DNA of 64,000 bases from Ruegeria aquimaris (lineage in GTDB: Bacteria; Pseudomonadota; Alphaproteobacteria; Rhodobacterales; Rhodobacteraceae), in the NCBI RefSeq assembly GCF_025751555.1, contig NZ_JAOWLB010000020.1, positions 1-64,000 of the forward strand. Direction: 5' to 3'. How positions within the stretch are numbered: position 1 is the first letter of the stretch; the number at the start of each line of letters is the position of its first letter. Below, one piece after another: positions 36,284 through 45,661 of the stretch. The position numbers and the translations under genes were made by a program. Under the pieces are notes generated by a model. It was not told the origin of the DNA and did not search any database. It saw nothing but the letters and a program-made list of their open reading frames with translations.

Positions 36284-38344
36284 GTGCAATTCGAGTTTGG
36301 TGATGACCTTGGCCTTTTTCTGAAAGACGGCATCATCGCCCTCGCAGAAGCCTTGACTCTATCCGATAGTCGTCCCGGCTATTTGGCCGGTCTCTTTTTG
36401 TTGCTCACGGTCATTGCGGGGATCCTTTACCTGCGCCGGACGTCTCGGCAAGTGGGGGCCGTAAAGGAACTGGACACCCGGGTGCGCAAGCATGATGGCA
36501 TCGAATTCTTCGCCGAGGGCTATGACGAATTTCGTGCGTCGCTTCGAGAGAATTACCGGACCAATCGCGATCGCGAAGCTGTCTGGGAAGCATTTGACGA
36601 ATTCAATGAAACAGTGGTTCCCGATGACCTTGACGGACCTCTGCGCCTGCGAAATTCGATCCGCCCTGCGTCTTTTCTGAATGTCGAGGATCTCGAGTTC
36701 GGCCCGGGGATCTATCGTATTCTTCCAAATACCTTCGTGTCCGCAGGTCTTCTGCTCACCTTCCTCGGGCTGGTCGCAGCCTTGCACCAGTTTTCGCAGT
36801 CCCTGAATGCGGGATCCGGCGGCATGGACCGTGCCATGCAGGACTTCATGCAGATTGCCTCGGCCAAATTTGTGATGTCGCTGGTCGGTCTGTTCTGCTC
36901 GATCCTCTTCACGTTCTTGCTCCGCGCGAGGCAAAACCGGATCGAAGCAGCTCTCAACCATCTGTGCTCAGGGATCGAACGCCGTCTGGTATTTGTAAGC
37001 CTTGAAGACATCGGGTTCCGGCAGCTTCGCGCAGCAACAGAACAGCGCGAGCACCTGCGTGAAATTGGAACTGGAATGATTGCGCAACTCCGAGAGCCTC
37101 TTGACGCCCTGCCCGAGGCCATAACGACCGCCATTTCCAACAAGATGGATCCAATATTTGACCGTGTTTCCACCATGGGAACCAGCAACATGGAAGGTCT
37201 GGTCGGTGACCTGTCCCAACAACTGTCGCATTCCGTCGGAAACGCCCTGACCCGAGCAAGCGAGTCGCTGGGCGAAGCAACCGACCGGATCGGGCTGATG
37301 GTTGACCGCATGAATACCTCGAATTCGCTGGCCGGAGATGGGCTCCGTGATGCCCTGGACCAGATGGCGCGGGCCATGGCGGAAATGCGCTCCGAAGTAG
37401 CCGCCAGCGGGCAAACAGCATCTCAGGCAATGAACGAAGGCGCTGATCGCCTGCTCTCCGTAATGAACGATACTCTGTCCAGCATCCGGGACAATACCGG
37501 CCAAGGAGCCGAGGCCATGCGGGCAGCAGCCGATGAGATGAAGAACGCGGCCGAAGGTTTCCGGAATACCCTTGAAAGCGCAAGCCAGGATAGTGCAGAA
37601 GCCGCACGACAGCGCATAGCGGCAAGTACTGACGAGGCGGGCCAAGCGATCACAGGCGCCGGCCGCGCACTTCTCGACAGCTTCAATCAGACCAGCCAGG
37701 ACATAGCAAAACTTGGCACTGAGATGGGCGACGTGATCGGTGAAAAACTCCTCTCGCGCCTAGAGGACATCGGCACCCGTCTGTCCGAGATGGCCGAAGC
37801 GGTACAGCGGGGGGCATCCGGAGCCCAAAGCGCCGCACAGGGATTGAACACAGGTGCAAATGCCATCCAGGGTGCGTCCGAAGGCTTCCGGAGCGCCAGC
37901 CAGAGCCTGACCGCCGCAGCCGAGCCGATCCGGGCCTCTCAAGAGCGGATCGAAAACACCCTGCGCCGCGTGGGCGACCTGGTCGAGACGGTTTCGGAAA
38001 CCTTGATGCAGAATTCCGCATCAGTTGCGGAAAACGCGGCTCATGTGCTGGAAAGCGCCCAGACGGCGCTTGGCACCGAACGCGAAGGCATCCGCCGAAA
38101 CCTCGAAGCCACCCGAGCGGTTATCGAACAATTGTCAGACGAGGCTGAGAAGCTGGACCAGATCGACGAAATGCTGGGGCGTGCGCTCAAGGAATACAAT
38201 GCACAGCTCGATGCAGCCCTTGGTTCAGCCCAGGATCACGTTGGTCAGATGCGTGATGCGTTGGCACCAGGCCTGGACACCCTCAAGAGTGTCGTTGAAC
38301 AAGCTGAAGCCTTCATCCCGCGACAGCCCCGAGGCCATTCATGA
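36284..38344 (+). CDS. zorA: Zorya motor stator ZorA (MotA/ExbB-like)
   Basis: A 686-aa inner-membrane protein with hydrophobic segments at about residues 26-48, 146-168 and 205-226, then a tail of about 450 residues rich in Ala/Glu/Ser heptads that should form a long cytoplasmic coiled coil. In Zorya, ZorA forms the proton-driven motor with ZorB and its tail is thought to transmit the infection signal from the envelope to ZorC and ZorD. The GTG start at 36284 has AGGAG 6 nt upstream. The zorB start overlaps its stop (ATGA). Confidence 0.9.
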   Translation: MQFEFGDDLGLFLKDGIIALAEALTLSDSRPGYLAGLFLLLTVIAGILYLRRTSRQVGAVKELDTRVRKHDGIEFFAEGYDEFRASLRENYRTNRDREAVWEAFDEFNETVVPDDLDGPLRLRNSIRPASFLNVEDLEFGPGIYRILPNTFVSAGLLLTFLGLVAALHQFSQSLNAGSGGMDRAMQDFMQIASAKFVMSLVGLFCSILFTFLLRARQNRIEAALNHLCSGIERRLVFVSLEDIGFRQLRAATEQREHLREIGTGMIAQLREPLDALPEAITTAISNKMDPIFDRVSTMGTSNMEGLVGDLSQQLSHSVGNALTRASESLGEATDRIGLMVDRMNTSNSLAGDGLRDALDQMARAMAEMRSEVAASGQTASQAMNEGADRLLSVMNDTLSSIRDNTGQGAEAMRAAADEMKNAAEGFRNTLESASQDSAEAARQRIAASTDEAGQAITGAGRALLDSFNQTSQDIAKLGTEMGDVIGEKLLSRLEDIGTRLSEMAEAVQRGASGAQSAAQGLNTGANAIQGASEGFRSASQSLTAAAEPIRASQERIENTLRRVGDLVETVSETLMQNSASVAENAAHVLESAQTALGTEREGIRRNLEATRAVIEQLSDEAEKLDQIDEMLGRALKEYNAQLDAALGSAQDHVGQMRDALAPGLDTLKSVVEQAEAFIPRQPRGHS

Positions 38345-39456
38345 GAGCGCAAGCAAAGCAAATTCGGCACGAAGAAGAGGAAGAAAGCGCCTTCGTCTCG
38401 ATGACCGACATGACTGTCGGATTCCTGTTCATCATGATGATCCTGCTGGCCTTCTTTGCCAGCCAGGCACGCGAGACCGAGACAGTTCCGCTCAGCCGAT
38501 TCGATGAAATGGTCGAGCAGCGCGATGAGTGGCGCGCCTTGGCGGAAACCCGTGCTGAAACCATTGCGCGCCTCGAGAAGGAACTGGAAGCGCTAAGGTT
38601 GCGGGTTACCGAACTCAATGCACAGGTTAAGGCGCTGACCGAAGAAAGGGATGCCCTTCAAGCCGAAATCGCATCCCTCAAAGCCGACAACGAAGCTCTG
38701 AAACAGCGTGTCAGGGAACTCGAGGAGCTTGTCCTGAACCTGCAGGAAAGAATCCGAAACCTTGAAAAACAGATCAAGGAAAAAGATGAGGAAATCGAGA
38801 AGTTGCAGGCGCAACTTGCCGAATTGAAAAAGGTCGATCCCCTCGAGGCCTACCTGGCGCGCGTTTCAATAGCACGGCGAGAAGTCCTGACCCGCCTGCG
38901 CGACGCCATCCTTGCCGATTTCCCGGACCTCAAGGTCGAATTGAGCGAGGAGAGTGACGCCCTTCGGTTCCAGGGCGAAGGGCTGTTTGCATCAGGTCGG
39001 TCGAACCTAGCACGCGACAAGGCGGCAATTGTCTCGAAGCTTGCCGAGCGGCTGGACGAAATCCTTCCCTGTTTCACCTTGGGCGACGCGTCGCGCTTCG
39101 ACGAGGCCTGCAACCCGGCATTTGCGTTGGTGGAGGCTGTCCAGATCGAGGGCCATACCGACAACCGGGGAACAGACCAAGTCAACCGGTCCCTGTCTGC
39201 TGCGCGCGCCAACAGTACGTTCTTTGCCATGACCGGAGCAGCGAAAGGCGTGATGCAGCATCTGAATCTGAAGCGGCAGCCTGTACTTTCCGTCGCAGCC
39301 TACGGTCCTGACCGTCCCGTCACGACGAACGATACGGCCGAGGGCCGGGCCACCAACCGCCGCATCGACCTACGTTTCATCATGGTGACGCCGCAGGACA
39401 CCGGTGGGATTCAGGTCATCCGCGAAGCCCTTCAGGCGGTAGGAGAGCGGCAGTGA
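38341..39456 (+). CDS. zorB: Zorya motor subunit ZorB (MotB/OmpA-like)
   Basis: A 371-aa protein with one N-terminal membrane helix (about residues 25-42) preceded by the conserved Asp in SMTDMTVGF that should carry protons. An OmpA/MotB-type peptidoglycan-binding domain covers about 240-360 (EGHTDNRGTDQVN, ATNRRIDLRF). Between them lies a near-perfect charged coiled coil of about 100 residues (65-165). Type I ZorB proteins as I know them are about 250 aa, so this one is much longer. It overlaps zorA and zorC by 4 bp each. Confidence 0.9.
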   Translation: MRAQAKQIRHEEEEESAFVSMTDMTVGFLFIMMILLAFFASQARETETVPLSRFDEMVEQRDEWRALAETRAETIARLEKELEALRLRVTELNAQVKALTEERDALQAEIASLKADNEALKQRVRELEELVLNLQERIRNLEKQIKEKDEEIEKLQAQLAELKKVDPLEAYLARVSIARREVLTRLRDAILADFPDLKVELSEESDALRFQGEGLFASGRSNLARDKAAIVSKLAERLDEILPCFTLGDASRFDEACNPAFALVEAVQIEGHTDNRGTDQVNRSLSAARANSTFFAMTGAAKGVMQHLNLKRQPVLSVAAYGPDRPVTTNDTAEGRATNRRIDLRFIMVTPQDTGGIQVIREALQAVGERQ

Positions 39457-40790
39457 GCAACGAACCGGCAAATGCGAACAGCATACACGCCCTACTTGGC
39501 CGGCCGAACCCGCTCCGAAAACGTGTTCTGCCGCCACTGGACCAGATCCGCCGCTCAGTTAAAGACATTCTCTCCCGATGGCCCGACGCCATAAAAACAC
39601 CCGAGGATCGTGATCGCGAAAAGCTCGCCTTGAACATGCTCTTTCGTGTCCAGGACTGGAAATGGGAAAACATAACCACCCAGCGCGTGATCTCGGCCGC
39701 AGTGGCCGTCTTCGATGAAGAAAGGCGAACACGGTCGGACTTGGCACCCGTACACACTTTCTATCTTTCGGAGATTGCGACACGTCAACCCGGTGCCTTC
39801 CTTGACGGAATGGTTGGCGTCTACATCGACAGTTTCGAACCCGGTGCCTCCCATACACGGCTCCTCGCCCAGGCACTTGGGCAGCGCAGTACCGAACTCG
39901 GGGGGCGACATCGCAAACTGACTGAAACCTTGCCCTCGCTGTTTCGACCTGATGCAGCGCCACTGGACCTTGCGAGAATCATGCTAGGTTCAGACGACCC
40001 ATATAAGGCTCTCAAATCCATGGGCCTTAGCAGCCCTCATACTTCGGGACTTGCAAAGGCCGCACACAAGACATTCGTCGAACGCCTGGCCCCGGAACTT
40101 GCAAAACCTGAAGCACGGTCCAAGCTCTTCAACTGGCTGACACCTGAAAACGGGCCGGTCCTTCAGGCGGGAGCCGGCCCTGCTGTCGAGGCCCTCCTGT
40201 CTGTCTGGCGCAACCGAACACCGACGGACGCTTTGCGCAACGAACTGTCAGAGCAGATCATTGCCGGCTGGAACGATCCGCGCCTGCATAACGGCGGCAT
40301 CTGGTCTGGGTTTGATCCGGACTTGAAGTCCGTCCTACTGCGTTGGTTGACGCATCAAGACATGAAGTTCTTCTGCGATATGGTCACGGCGACTCAGGAC
40401 AGCCACATGTGGCCACCGCGCAGGGACTTCTGGCTGAAACTCTATGACGACAAGATGATAGATGAGGCTTGGGTTGCTTTCGGCTCGGAGGCACGCCGCT
40501 ATGCTCAACAGAACCTGATACGCAGTGGCAAGACAGACATGAACCGCCGTTTCGGCCGTCAGCTCGACCGAGGCAGCAGCACCTCACTATTGATCATGCG
40601 GATCGGCAACAAGATCGTCGTCGATGGATGCCATAGCTACAAGACACACATTTTCCGCTTGGACGATAAGGGAGCTCCGAAACTATACCAGCGCGAGTAC
40701 TACTGCGATGACATAATGAGGGCATCGCGCAACTCGAAACCGCACAATTCAATTTACCATTGGTCTCAGTGGGTCCTCCAAAATGTCTGA
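39453..40790 (+). CDS. zorC: Zorya protein ZorC (EH-signature domain)
   Basis: A 445-aa protein in the zorC position. The C-terminal region (SYKTHIFRLDDKGAPKLYQ and IYHWSQWVLQ) fits the EH-signature family. ZorC binds DNA in characterised type I Zorya. GTG start at 39453 with AGGAG 7 nt upstream, overlapping zorB; zorD begins within its last codons. Confidence 0.83.
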   Translation: MSNEPANANSIHALLGRPNPLRKRVLPPLDQIRRSVKDILSRWPDAIKTPEDRDREKLALNMLFRVQDWKWENITTQRVISAAVAVFDEERRTRSDLAPVHTFYLSEIATRQPGAFLDGMVGVYIDSFEPGASHTRLLAQALGQRSTELGGRHRKLTETLPSLFRPDAAPLDLARIMLGSDDPYKALKSMGLSSPHTSGLAKAAHKTFVERLAPELAKPEARSKLFNWLTPENGPVLQAGAGPAVEALLSVWRNRTPTDALRNELSEQIIAGWNDPRLHNGGIWSGFDPDLKSVLLRWLTHQDMKFFCDMVTATQDSHMWPPRRDFWLKLYDDKMIDEAWVAFGSEARRYAQQNLIRSGKTDMNRRFGRQLDRGSSTSLLIMRIGNKIVVDGCHSYKTHIFRLDDKGAPKLYQREYYCDDIMRASRNSKPHNSIYHWSQWVLQNV

Positions 40791-43700
40791 TACCGCGCCT
40801 ATCCATACAGTATTCGACAATGCCATCGAGATCCGCTTCCCTCAGGCAAAGCAGGGGCTGCTCTCTCGCCTCATGGTCAAACCATCCGCGCGCAGTTTCA
40901 CCGACTTGGCGCCTGAAGATCGCGACCTGCTTTTTGCGATTGGCGACCTGCGTGCATGGGAGGACAGTCACCCGGGTGAAGTCACGGTTGCACCGGATCT
41001 CCTCCGCATTTCCCATGATGCCGCGGCCAGCCTGTCTGCCGCGGCAGCCGATGCGCTGGGCCTGCCGCGCACCGTCGACCTGATGTTGCGAACGGATGTG
41101 ACCGGTGTCCTGGGGCGTCCGGACTTCAAACTCCACTACGAATGGTTCCGCCAGGGGCAGCGCGAGACACCGAAGCGCACCGGCGCGATCCTTCGCTCAT
41201 CCGAGGGGCCGCGCCGTATTCCGCTCTGGATGAAACGCGCGCTGGATCTTGCTGACGGGTTCGACGCCACCCAGCCCATAGAAGACCACTGGCGGGCCTT
41301 GGCCGAGTTCCGCCGTGCCATCGAGCCGGGTTCCGATATCGACTCGGAAATGCCTGCCAATCGCGAGATGGCCGGCCTTTCGATGACCGCCTTTCTGCGT
41401 GGCCTCGAGGTGCGCATCGCCGACCGCTTCTCCATCTCGCCGGACAAGGCTCTTGGACAGTTCGAAGTGGTGCCCTATTCCGCAGAGCGGTTGGAAAGCG
41501 CGGGTTTGACCGACGACATTTCGGAGGAAAACGCCGAACTGAGCGGAGAGGCGCTGGCCGTCTTCCAGTTCGGGTTGCACCAGCATGGCGCGAAACCGGC
41601 CTATCGGCTTGGCAACAACGCATACCTTGTCATCGACAAGGGCGCGGCACCGGTGCTTGAGGAAATGGTCCGCATCCAAAAAGCCCCGCGTGAAGAGCGA
41701 CGCGCCTTTATCGAGAACCCACGTGCCTTCATCACTGAGGCCGTCAACCAGCACCTTGCCAGGACCGGGCAACTGGACGGGCTGGATGACGCGCAGCAGG
41801 CCGAGATGGTGGAGGCGATCGCCGGTCCAGCGCTGATCGAAAGCCGGGAGTACTCGGACCGGGTAACGGGGGTGATCGTCTACAAACGCACCTCGGAGAT
41901 GGGCGAAGGCAGTGGCACCACGTGGCTGCCCGAAGCTTTTGCCCAGCACCTGGTCGAAGCGATCCAGTCCATGCCTGAGCCCGAACTGAGGGCACTGCGC
42001 GACCACATGGCCACAGTTCTCGAAAGCGACACGGACACCTCCGCCGAGATCGCGGGAGAGACAATTCAGATCACCCCTGCCCGTCTTGCCGCCATCGAGG
42101 GCGAGATCCAGAGACGTGAGGCGCTCGTCGCCTTCCGAGAGGAAGATGGTGAGAAACCAGATGAAGCCGAGGGGCCGATCATCCTCGAGACCAAGGAAAA
42201 CTTCGATGAACTGACCTGGGAGGCCAAACTTTCTCCGCGCACGCCTTCCATCCCCATCGTTCTGCCCGAGACCATCCGCACACCGCTCCGCGAGCATCAG
42301 CAGGTCAGCTTTGACTGGGCGATGGAGGCCTGGAAAGCGGGACTTCCCGGCATTCTGAACGCCGACGAACAGGGCCTTGGAAAGACCCTCCAAACCATCT
42401 CGTTCCTCGTCTGGCTGAAAGAGCACATGAAGCAACCCACTGCGGCAAACCGGGGTCCGATCCTCGTGGTTGCGCCGACCTCGCTGCTCCGGAACTGGGA
42501 ACAGGAAGTTGGAATACACGTCGAAGGGCGCGGCTTCGGATCCCTGATCCGCCTATATGGGTCTTCGCTTGGCTCCCAGAAACGACACGACGCGCGCGGT
42601 ACGGAGACACAATCCGGCCTTCCTCAACTGGATCTCGATTGGCTTGACGAGGCTTTCGAAGAGGGGCGCGCGCACCGCTACTGGCTCCTCACAACATACA
42701 CCACTCTCGCCAACTACCAACATTCGCTTGGAAAAATCCCGTTCTCCGCGTTTGTCATGGACGAGATTCAAAACATCAAGAACCGGGCCACCCTGGCCTC
42801 CAAGGCCGTCGAGGCCATGAATGCGGATTTCCGGATCGGCCTGACTGGTACCCCGATCGAGAATGCGGCTATCGACCTCTGGACCATTATGGACCGGATA
42901 GCACCGGGCTGCCTCGGGTCCGGATCGGAGTTCAAGGCACAGTATGCGACGCCTGACTCCAAGAACATGGCTGAGCTCCACGCCCGTGTTTTCAAGCCGC
43001 GCGGATCAGTGCCGCCACTCGGCCTCCGCCGCCTGAAAGATGAGGTTGCGCGTGACCTACCAAAGAAGCGCCGTTTCCTTCATCCGCGCCTGATGCCCAA
43101 GGTGCAGGCTGACGCCTATGACCTCGCGCAGGTTAAACTCGCCAATGGCGGGCCTGGAGCCGCGCTGAAGATGTTGCACCACATCCGCTCTGTCTCGGTC
43201 CACCCCGGAGCGGCGAAAGCAGTGCCGCCCGAGGAGTTCATTTCTCAGAGCGCCCGATTGGATGCGGTGATCGATATCCTGCATCGGATCAGGGACGCGG
43301 GAGAACGCGTGCTGGTCTTCATCGAACATCGCGACATGCAGTTCCGCTTTGCCGAAATCGTCCGCCACTTGTTCGGGCTGGAAAAGATCGACGTAATCAA
43401 CGGCGACACGCCTATTCCAAGACGTCAGGAAATCGTCAACCGCTTCCAGCGTCACCTGACGGCGGACGGGGGTTTCGACATGCTCATCCTCGGACCAAAA
43501 GCAGCTGGCACCGGCCTGACCCTGACCGCAGCCACCCACGTCATTCACCTGTCACGCTGGTGGAACCCGGCGGTCGAGGAACAGTGCAATGACCGCGTCC
43601 ACCGCATCGGCCAGGCGCGACCTGTCTCGGTCCATATCCCGATGGCACTGCACCCGGAGCTGGGAGCTCAGAGCTTTGATGCCCTCTTGCAAAGCCTCAT

Positions 43701-43902
43701 GCAGCGCAAACGCAAGCTCGCAGAACAGGCGCTCTGGCCCATGGGCGACAGCGCCGCGGATGTATCCGGGCTGACCGCAGCCGTAGCGTCCCCCGAGCGA
43801 GGCCAACACGCAGTGATCGCGGACAGTATGGCCGAACAGTTTCGGCGCGACGGATTACCGATACCCAACCCTGATGCTCAGGGCGCCTGGGAACTGTCAT
43901 GA
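40783..43902 (+). CDS. zorD: Zorya SNF2 helicase-nuclease ZorD
   Basis: A 1039-aa SNF2-family protein. Residues 1-480 are a family-specific N-terminal part; Walker A DEQGLGKTLQT lies near 528, DEIQNIKN near 659, SRWWNPAVEEQ and RIGQARP near 925-941. ZorD degrades invading DNA in type I Zorya. The zorABCD order and presence of zorC and zorD rather than zorE make this type I. It is followed 24 bp later by the ASCH gene. Confidence 0.9.
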   Translation: MSDTAPIHTVFDNAIEIRFPQAKQGLLSRLMVKPSARSFTDLAPEDRDLLFAIGDLRAWEDSHPGEVTVAPDLLRISHDAAASLSAAAADALGLPRTVDLMLRTDVTGVLGRPDFKLHYEWFRQGQRETPKRTGAILRSSEGPRRIPLWMKRALDLADGFDATQPIEDHWRALAEFRRAIEPGSDIDSEMPANREMAGLSMTAFLRGLEVRIADRFSISPDKALGQFEVVPYSAERLESAGLTDDISEENAELSGEALAVFQFGLHQHGAKPAYRLGNNAYLVIDKGAAPVLEEMVRIQKAPREERRAFIENPRAFITEAVNQHLARTGQLDGLDDAQQAEMVEAIAGPALIESREYSDRVTGVIVYKRTSEMGEGSGTTWLPEAFAQHLVEAIQSMPEPELRALRDHMATVLESDTDTSAEIAGETIQITPARLAAIEGEIQRREALVAFREEDGEKPDEAEGPIILETKENFDELTWEAKLSPRTPSIPIVLPETIRTPLREHQQVSFDWAMEAWKAGLPGILNADEQGLGKTLQTISFLVWLKEHMKQPTAANRGPILVVAPTSLLRNWEQEVGIHVEGRGFGSLIRLYGSSLGSQKRHDARGTETQSGLPQLDLDWLDEAFEEGRAHRYWLLTTYTTLANYQHSLGKIPFSAFVMDEIQNIKNRATLASKAVEAMNADFRIGLTGTPIENAAIDLWTIMDRIAPGCLGSGSEFKAQYATPDSKNMAELHARVFKPRGSVPPLGLRRLKDEVARDLPKKRRFLHPRLMPKVQADAYDLAQVKLANGGPGAALKMLHHIRSVSVHPGAAKAVPPEEFISQSARLDAVIDILHRIRDAGERVLVFIEHRDMQFRFAEIVRHLFGLEKIDVINGDTPIPRRQEIVNRFQRHLTADGGFDMLILGPKAAGTGLTLTAATHVIHLSRWWNPAVEEQCNDRVHRIGQARPVSVHIPMALHPELGAQSFDALLQSLMQRKRKLAEQALWPMGDSAADVSGLTAAVASPERGQHAVIADSMAEQFRRDGLPIPNPDAQGAWELS

Positions 43903-43926
43903 TTTCCTGAACAGAAAGACAAGCAG

Positions 43927-44796
43927 ATGATAGTTAAGCGTGGCCTGATAATTGACGAACCGTGGATCGGGCACATTCTCGAAGGCCGAAAAGACTGGGA
44001 AATGCGTTCGCAGGCAACGTCGCATAGAGGATGGTTCGGCCTGATCCGCAAGGGGAGCGGGCTGGTTGTGGGTCTGGCAAGGCTCGTCGATTGTGGAAAG
44101 GCTCTCAGCCCCTCCGAAATGATTGCTTCGCAGGACCATCACCGCATCCCGGACTCCATGATCCGTAGCGGTGCGGTCTCAAAATGGGTCGTCCCCTGGA
44201 AACTTGCCAACATCCAACCACTTGAGCACCCGGTTTCCTATGAACACAAGAGTGGCGCGGTTATCTGGGTCCTGTTTTCGGATGAGGTTTCAACCCGCTT
44301 GGCTGAAGCACTCGAAGCAACATCGACGATTGCCTGCAACACCATCGCGACTCCAAGCCCTACGCTCGACACGAGCCTTGTCATGAAGGCCTCGGGTCAC
44401 CCGACCACAGACGCTTCATTCAGGCAACAAACACCAGCAGCGCCGGCACATCCTTTGCCCGAAGCCCCACGGCACCTTCTCGGCCGAAGCCTGATAACCG
44501 GTGGAAACCTTCGGAACAGTCACTTTTACATTGGAGATTTCCTCGACAAGTTCCCAGCCGACAGCATCGGCGGAAGCAGCAAGGAGGATGCAGGCTCCAG
44601 AGATATCACCGTGGATTGGGGTGGCCCCTCAACGGTAATGACGGACATCGACCGAACCAAACGAATGTTCCGGAAGCGCGGCTGGGTACGGCAGTTCTTT
44701 TTGGCTTCCGGAGCACGTGAAGGCGACACGGTCGTTGTTAACGCTTCCGCACCATACCATGTCCATGTCCACGTTGAACGCGGGTCCAATTCCTGA
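43927..44796 (+). CDS. ASCH-domain protein appended to Zorya
   Basis: A 289-aa protein. Residues 1-120 look like an ASCH (PUA-like) domain, opening RGLIIDEPWIGHILEGRKDWEMR, shown here only in part: GLIIDEPWIGHILEGRK. The C-terminal part (about 175-285, with GRSLITGGNLRN and MFRKRGWVRQFF) is a second, separate domain that I cannot name with confidence; it has the look of a nucleic-acid-binding beta domain. ASCH domains bind RNA or modified nucleotides. The gene is 24 bp after zorD on the same strand, so it is probably in the operon. Confidence 0.65.
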   Translation: MIVKRGLIIDEPWIGHILEGRKDWEMRSQATSHRGWFGLIRKGSGLVVGLARLVDCGKALSPSEMIASQDHHRIPDSMIRSGAVSKWVVPWKLANIQPLEHPVSYEHKSGAVIWVLFSDEVSTRLAEALEATSTIACNTIATPSPTLDTSLVMKASGHPTTDASFRQQTPAAPAHPLPEAPRHLLGRSLITGGNLRNSHFYIGDFLDKFPADSIGGSSKEDAGSRDITVDWGGPSTVMTDIDRTKRMFRKRGWVRQFFLASGAREGDTVVVNASAPYHVHVHVERGSNS

Positions 44797-44897
44797 ACTC
44801 ATCAGTCTGGAAATGGAGCATTGCACACCGTCAGTCGAAAAAGACCACATCCGTCAATTTCAACTGGCGGGAGGTGGCTCGGTTGATCCGAGCAGGA

Positions 44898-45581
44898 TCA
44901 GCGCGCAGGTCGCCAGCCTGCCTTTCGCGCCTCGGCCTCCGAGCAGAACCAGCGCTCTCCCTTGGTCTCGTTGATCCGGGTGCGGTCGTACCATTCCGTT
45001 CCCGGAAGGTGATAGATCCGCTGCCCCTTGGAATTGATGTTGCCCTTGATGGCGCATTCGGCTGGGTCTGAACGCACCGGGGCGGCCGGTGATGTCCGCT
45101 GACCTTTGCGCCAGAGGTCGGGACGGGTAAACCGGCCTTGCCAGATGCCCAGCCCCGCCTCTCTGGCGGCACGTTCCTGAGCAACGTAGTCATGCGAATA
45201 CTTACGGTAGGCCACCGCCCAGCCCTGTGCCACCATCCAGGCGTTGAGGTCACGACCATCCGCAGCGCAGGTAGCGATCAACCGCCCGTAGCGGTCGGTG
45301 TCGCTGACGAGGCAAGAGGCGACGGAGCGCCCGATCTGGTCAGCAAGCGCGAGGGCGGATTTCTGACCGCAACGCCATATCCGATCCTGGGCGTCGTGAC
45401 AGGACTGACCGCTTTCAGGCGCATCGATTCCGTGCAGGCGGATACGGATGCCCCGGATTTCAATCGTGTCGCCGTCAATCACGCTCGCGCGCCCGTCCAC
45501 CTCCCCGGGCTCGCCAGCAATCAAGGGGACGGCCAGGGGAAAAAACAGGCAAAACAGGATGGATTTCAGAAGTCGCGTCAT
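44898..45581 (-). CDS. Exported thermonuclease (SNase family)
   Basis: A 227-aa protein with an N-terminal signal peptide (MTRLLKSILFCLFFPLAVP, likely cleaved near IAGEPG). The staphylococcal-nuclease-like domain has VIDGDTIEI, RLHGIDAPE (Arg and Asp-Glu of the active site) and TDRYGRLIA (second Arg). The C-terminal 70 residues carry an extra domain with ICYHLPGTEWYDRT-like residues. It cuts DNA or RNA in the periplasm or outside. The start could also be four codons earlier (45593); no RBS decides. It is downstream of two membrane-protein genes on the same strand. Confidence 0.83.
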   Translation of the reverse strand: MTRLLKSILFCLFFPLAVPLIAGEPGEVDGRASVIDGDTIEIRGIRIRLHGIDAPESGQSCHDAQDRIWRCGQKSALALADQIGRSVASCLVSDTDRYGRLIATCAADGRDLNAWMVAQGWAVAYRKYSHDYVAQERAAREAGLGIWQGRFTRPDLWRKGQRTSPAAPVRSDPAECAIKGNINSKGQRIYHLPGTEWYDRTRINETKGERWFCSEAEARKAGWRPAR

Positions 45582-45661
45582 CGGACCATGCATGATTTGG
45601 TTAATATTTGGTTAAGCAGCGCGGGAATCCAAGTCTCTGCCGCGGCGGGCACCGCCCCGTG

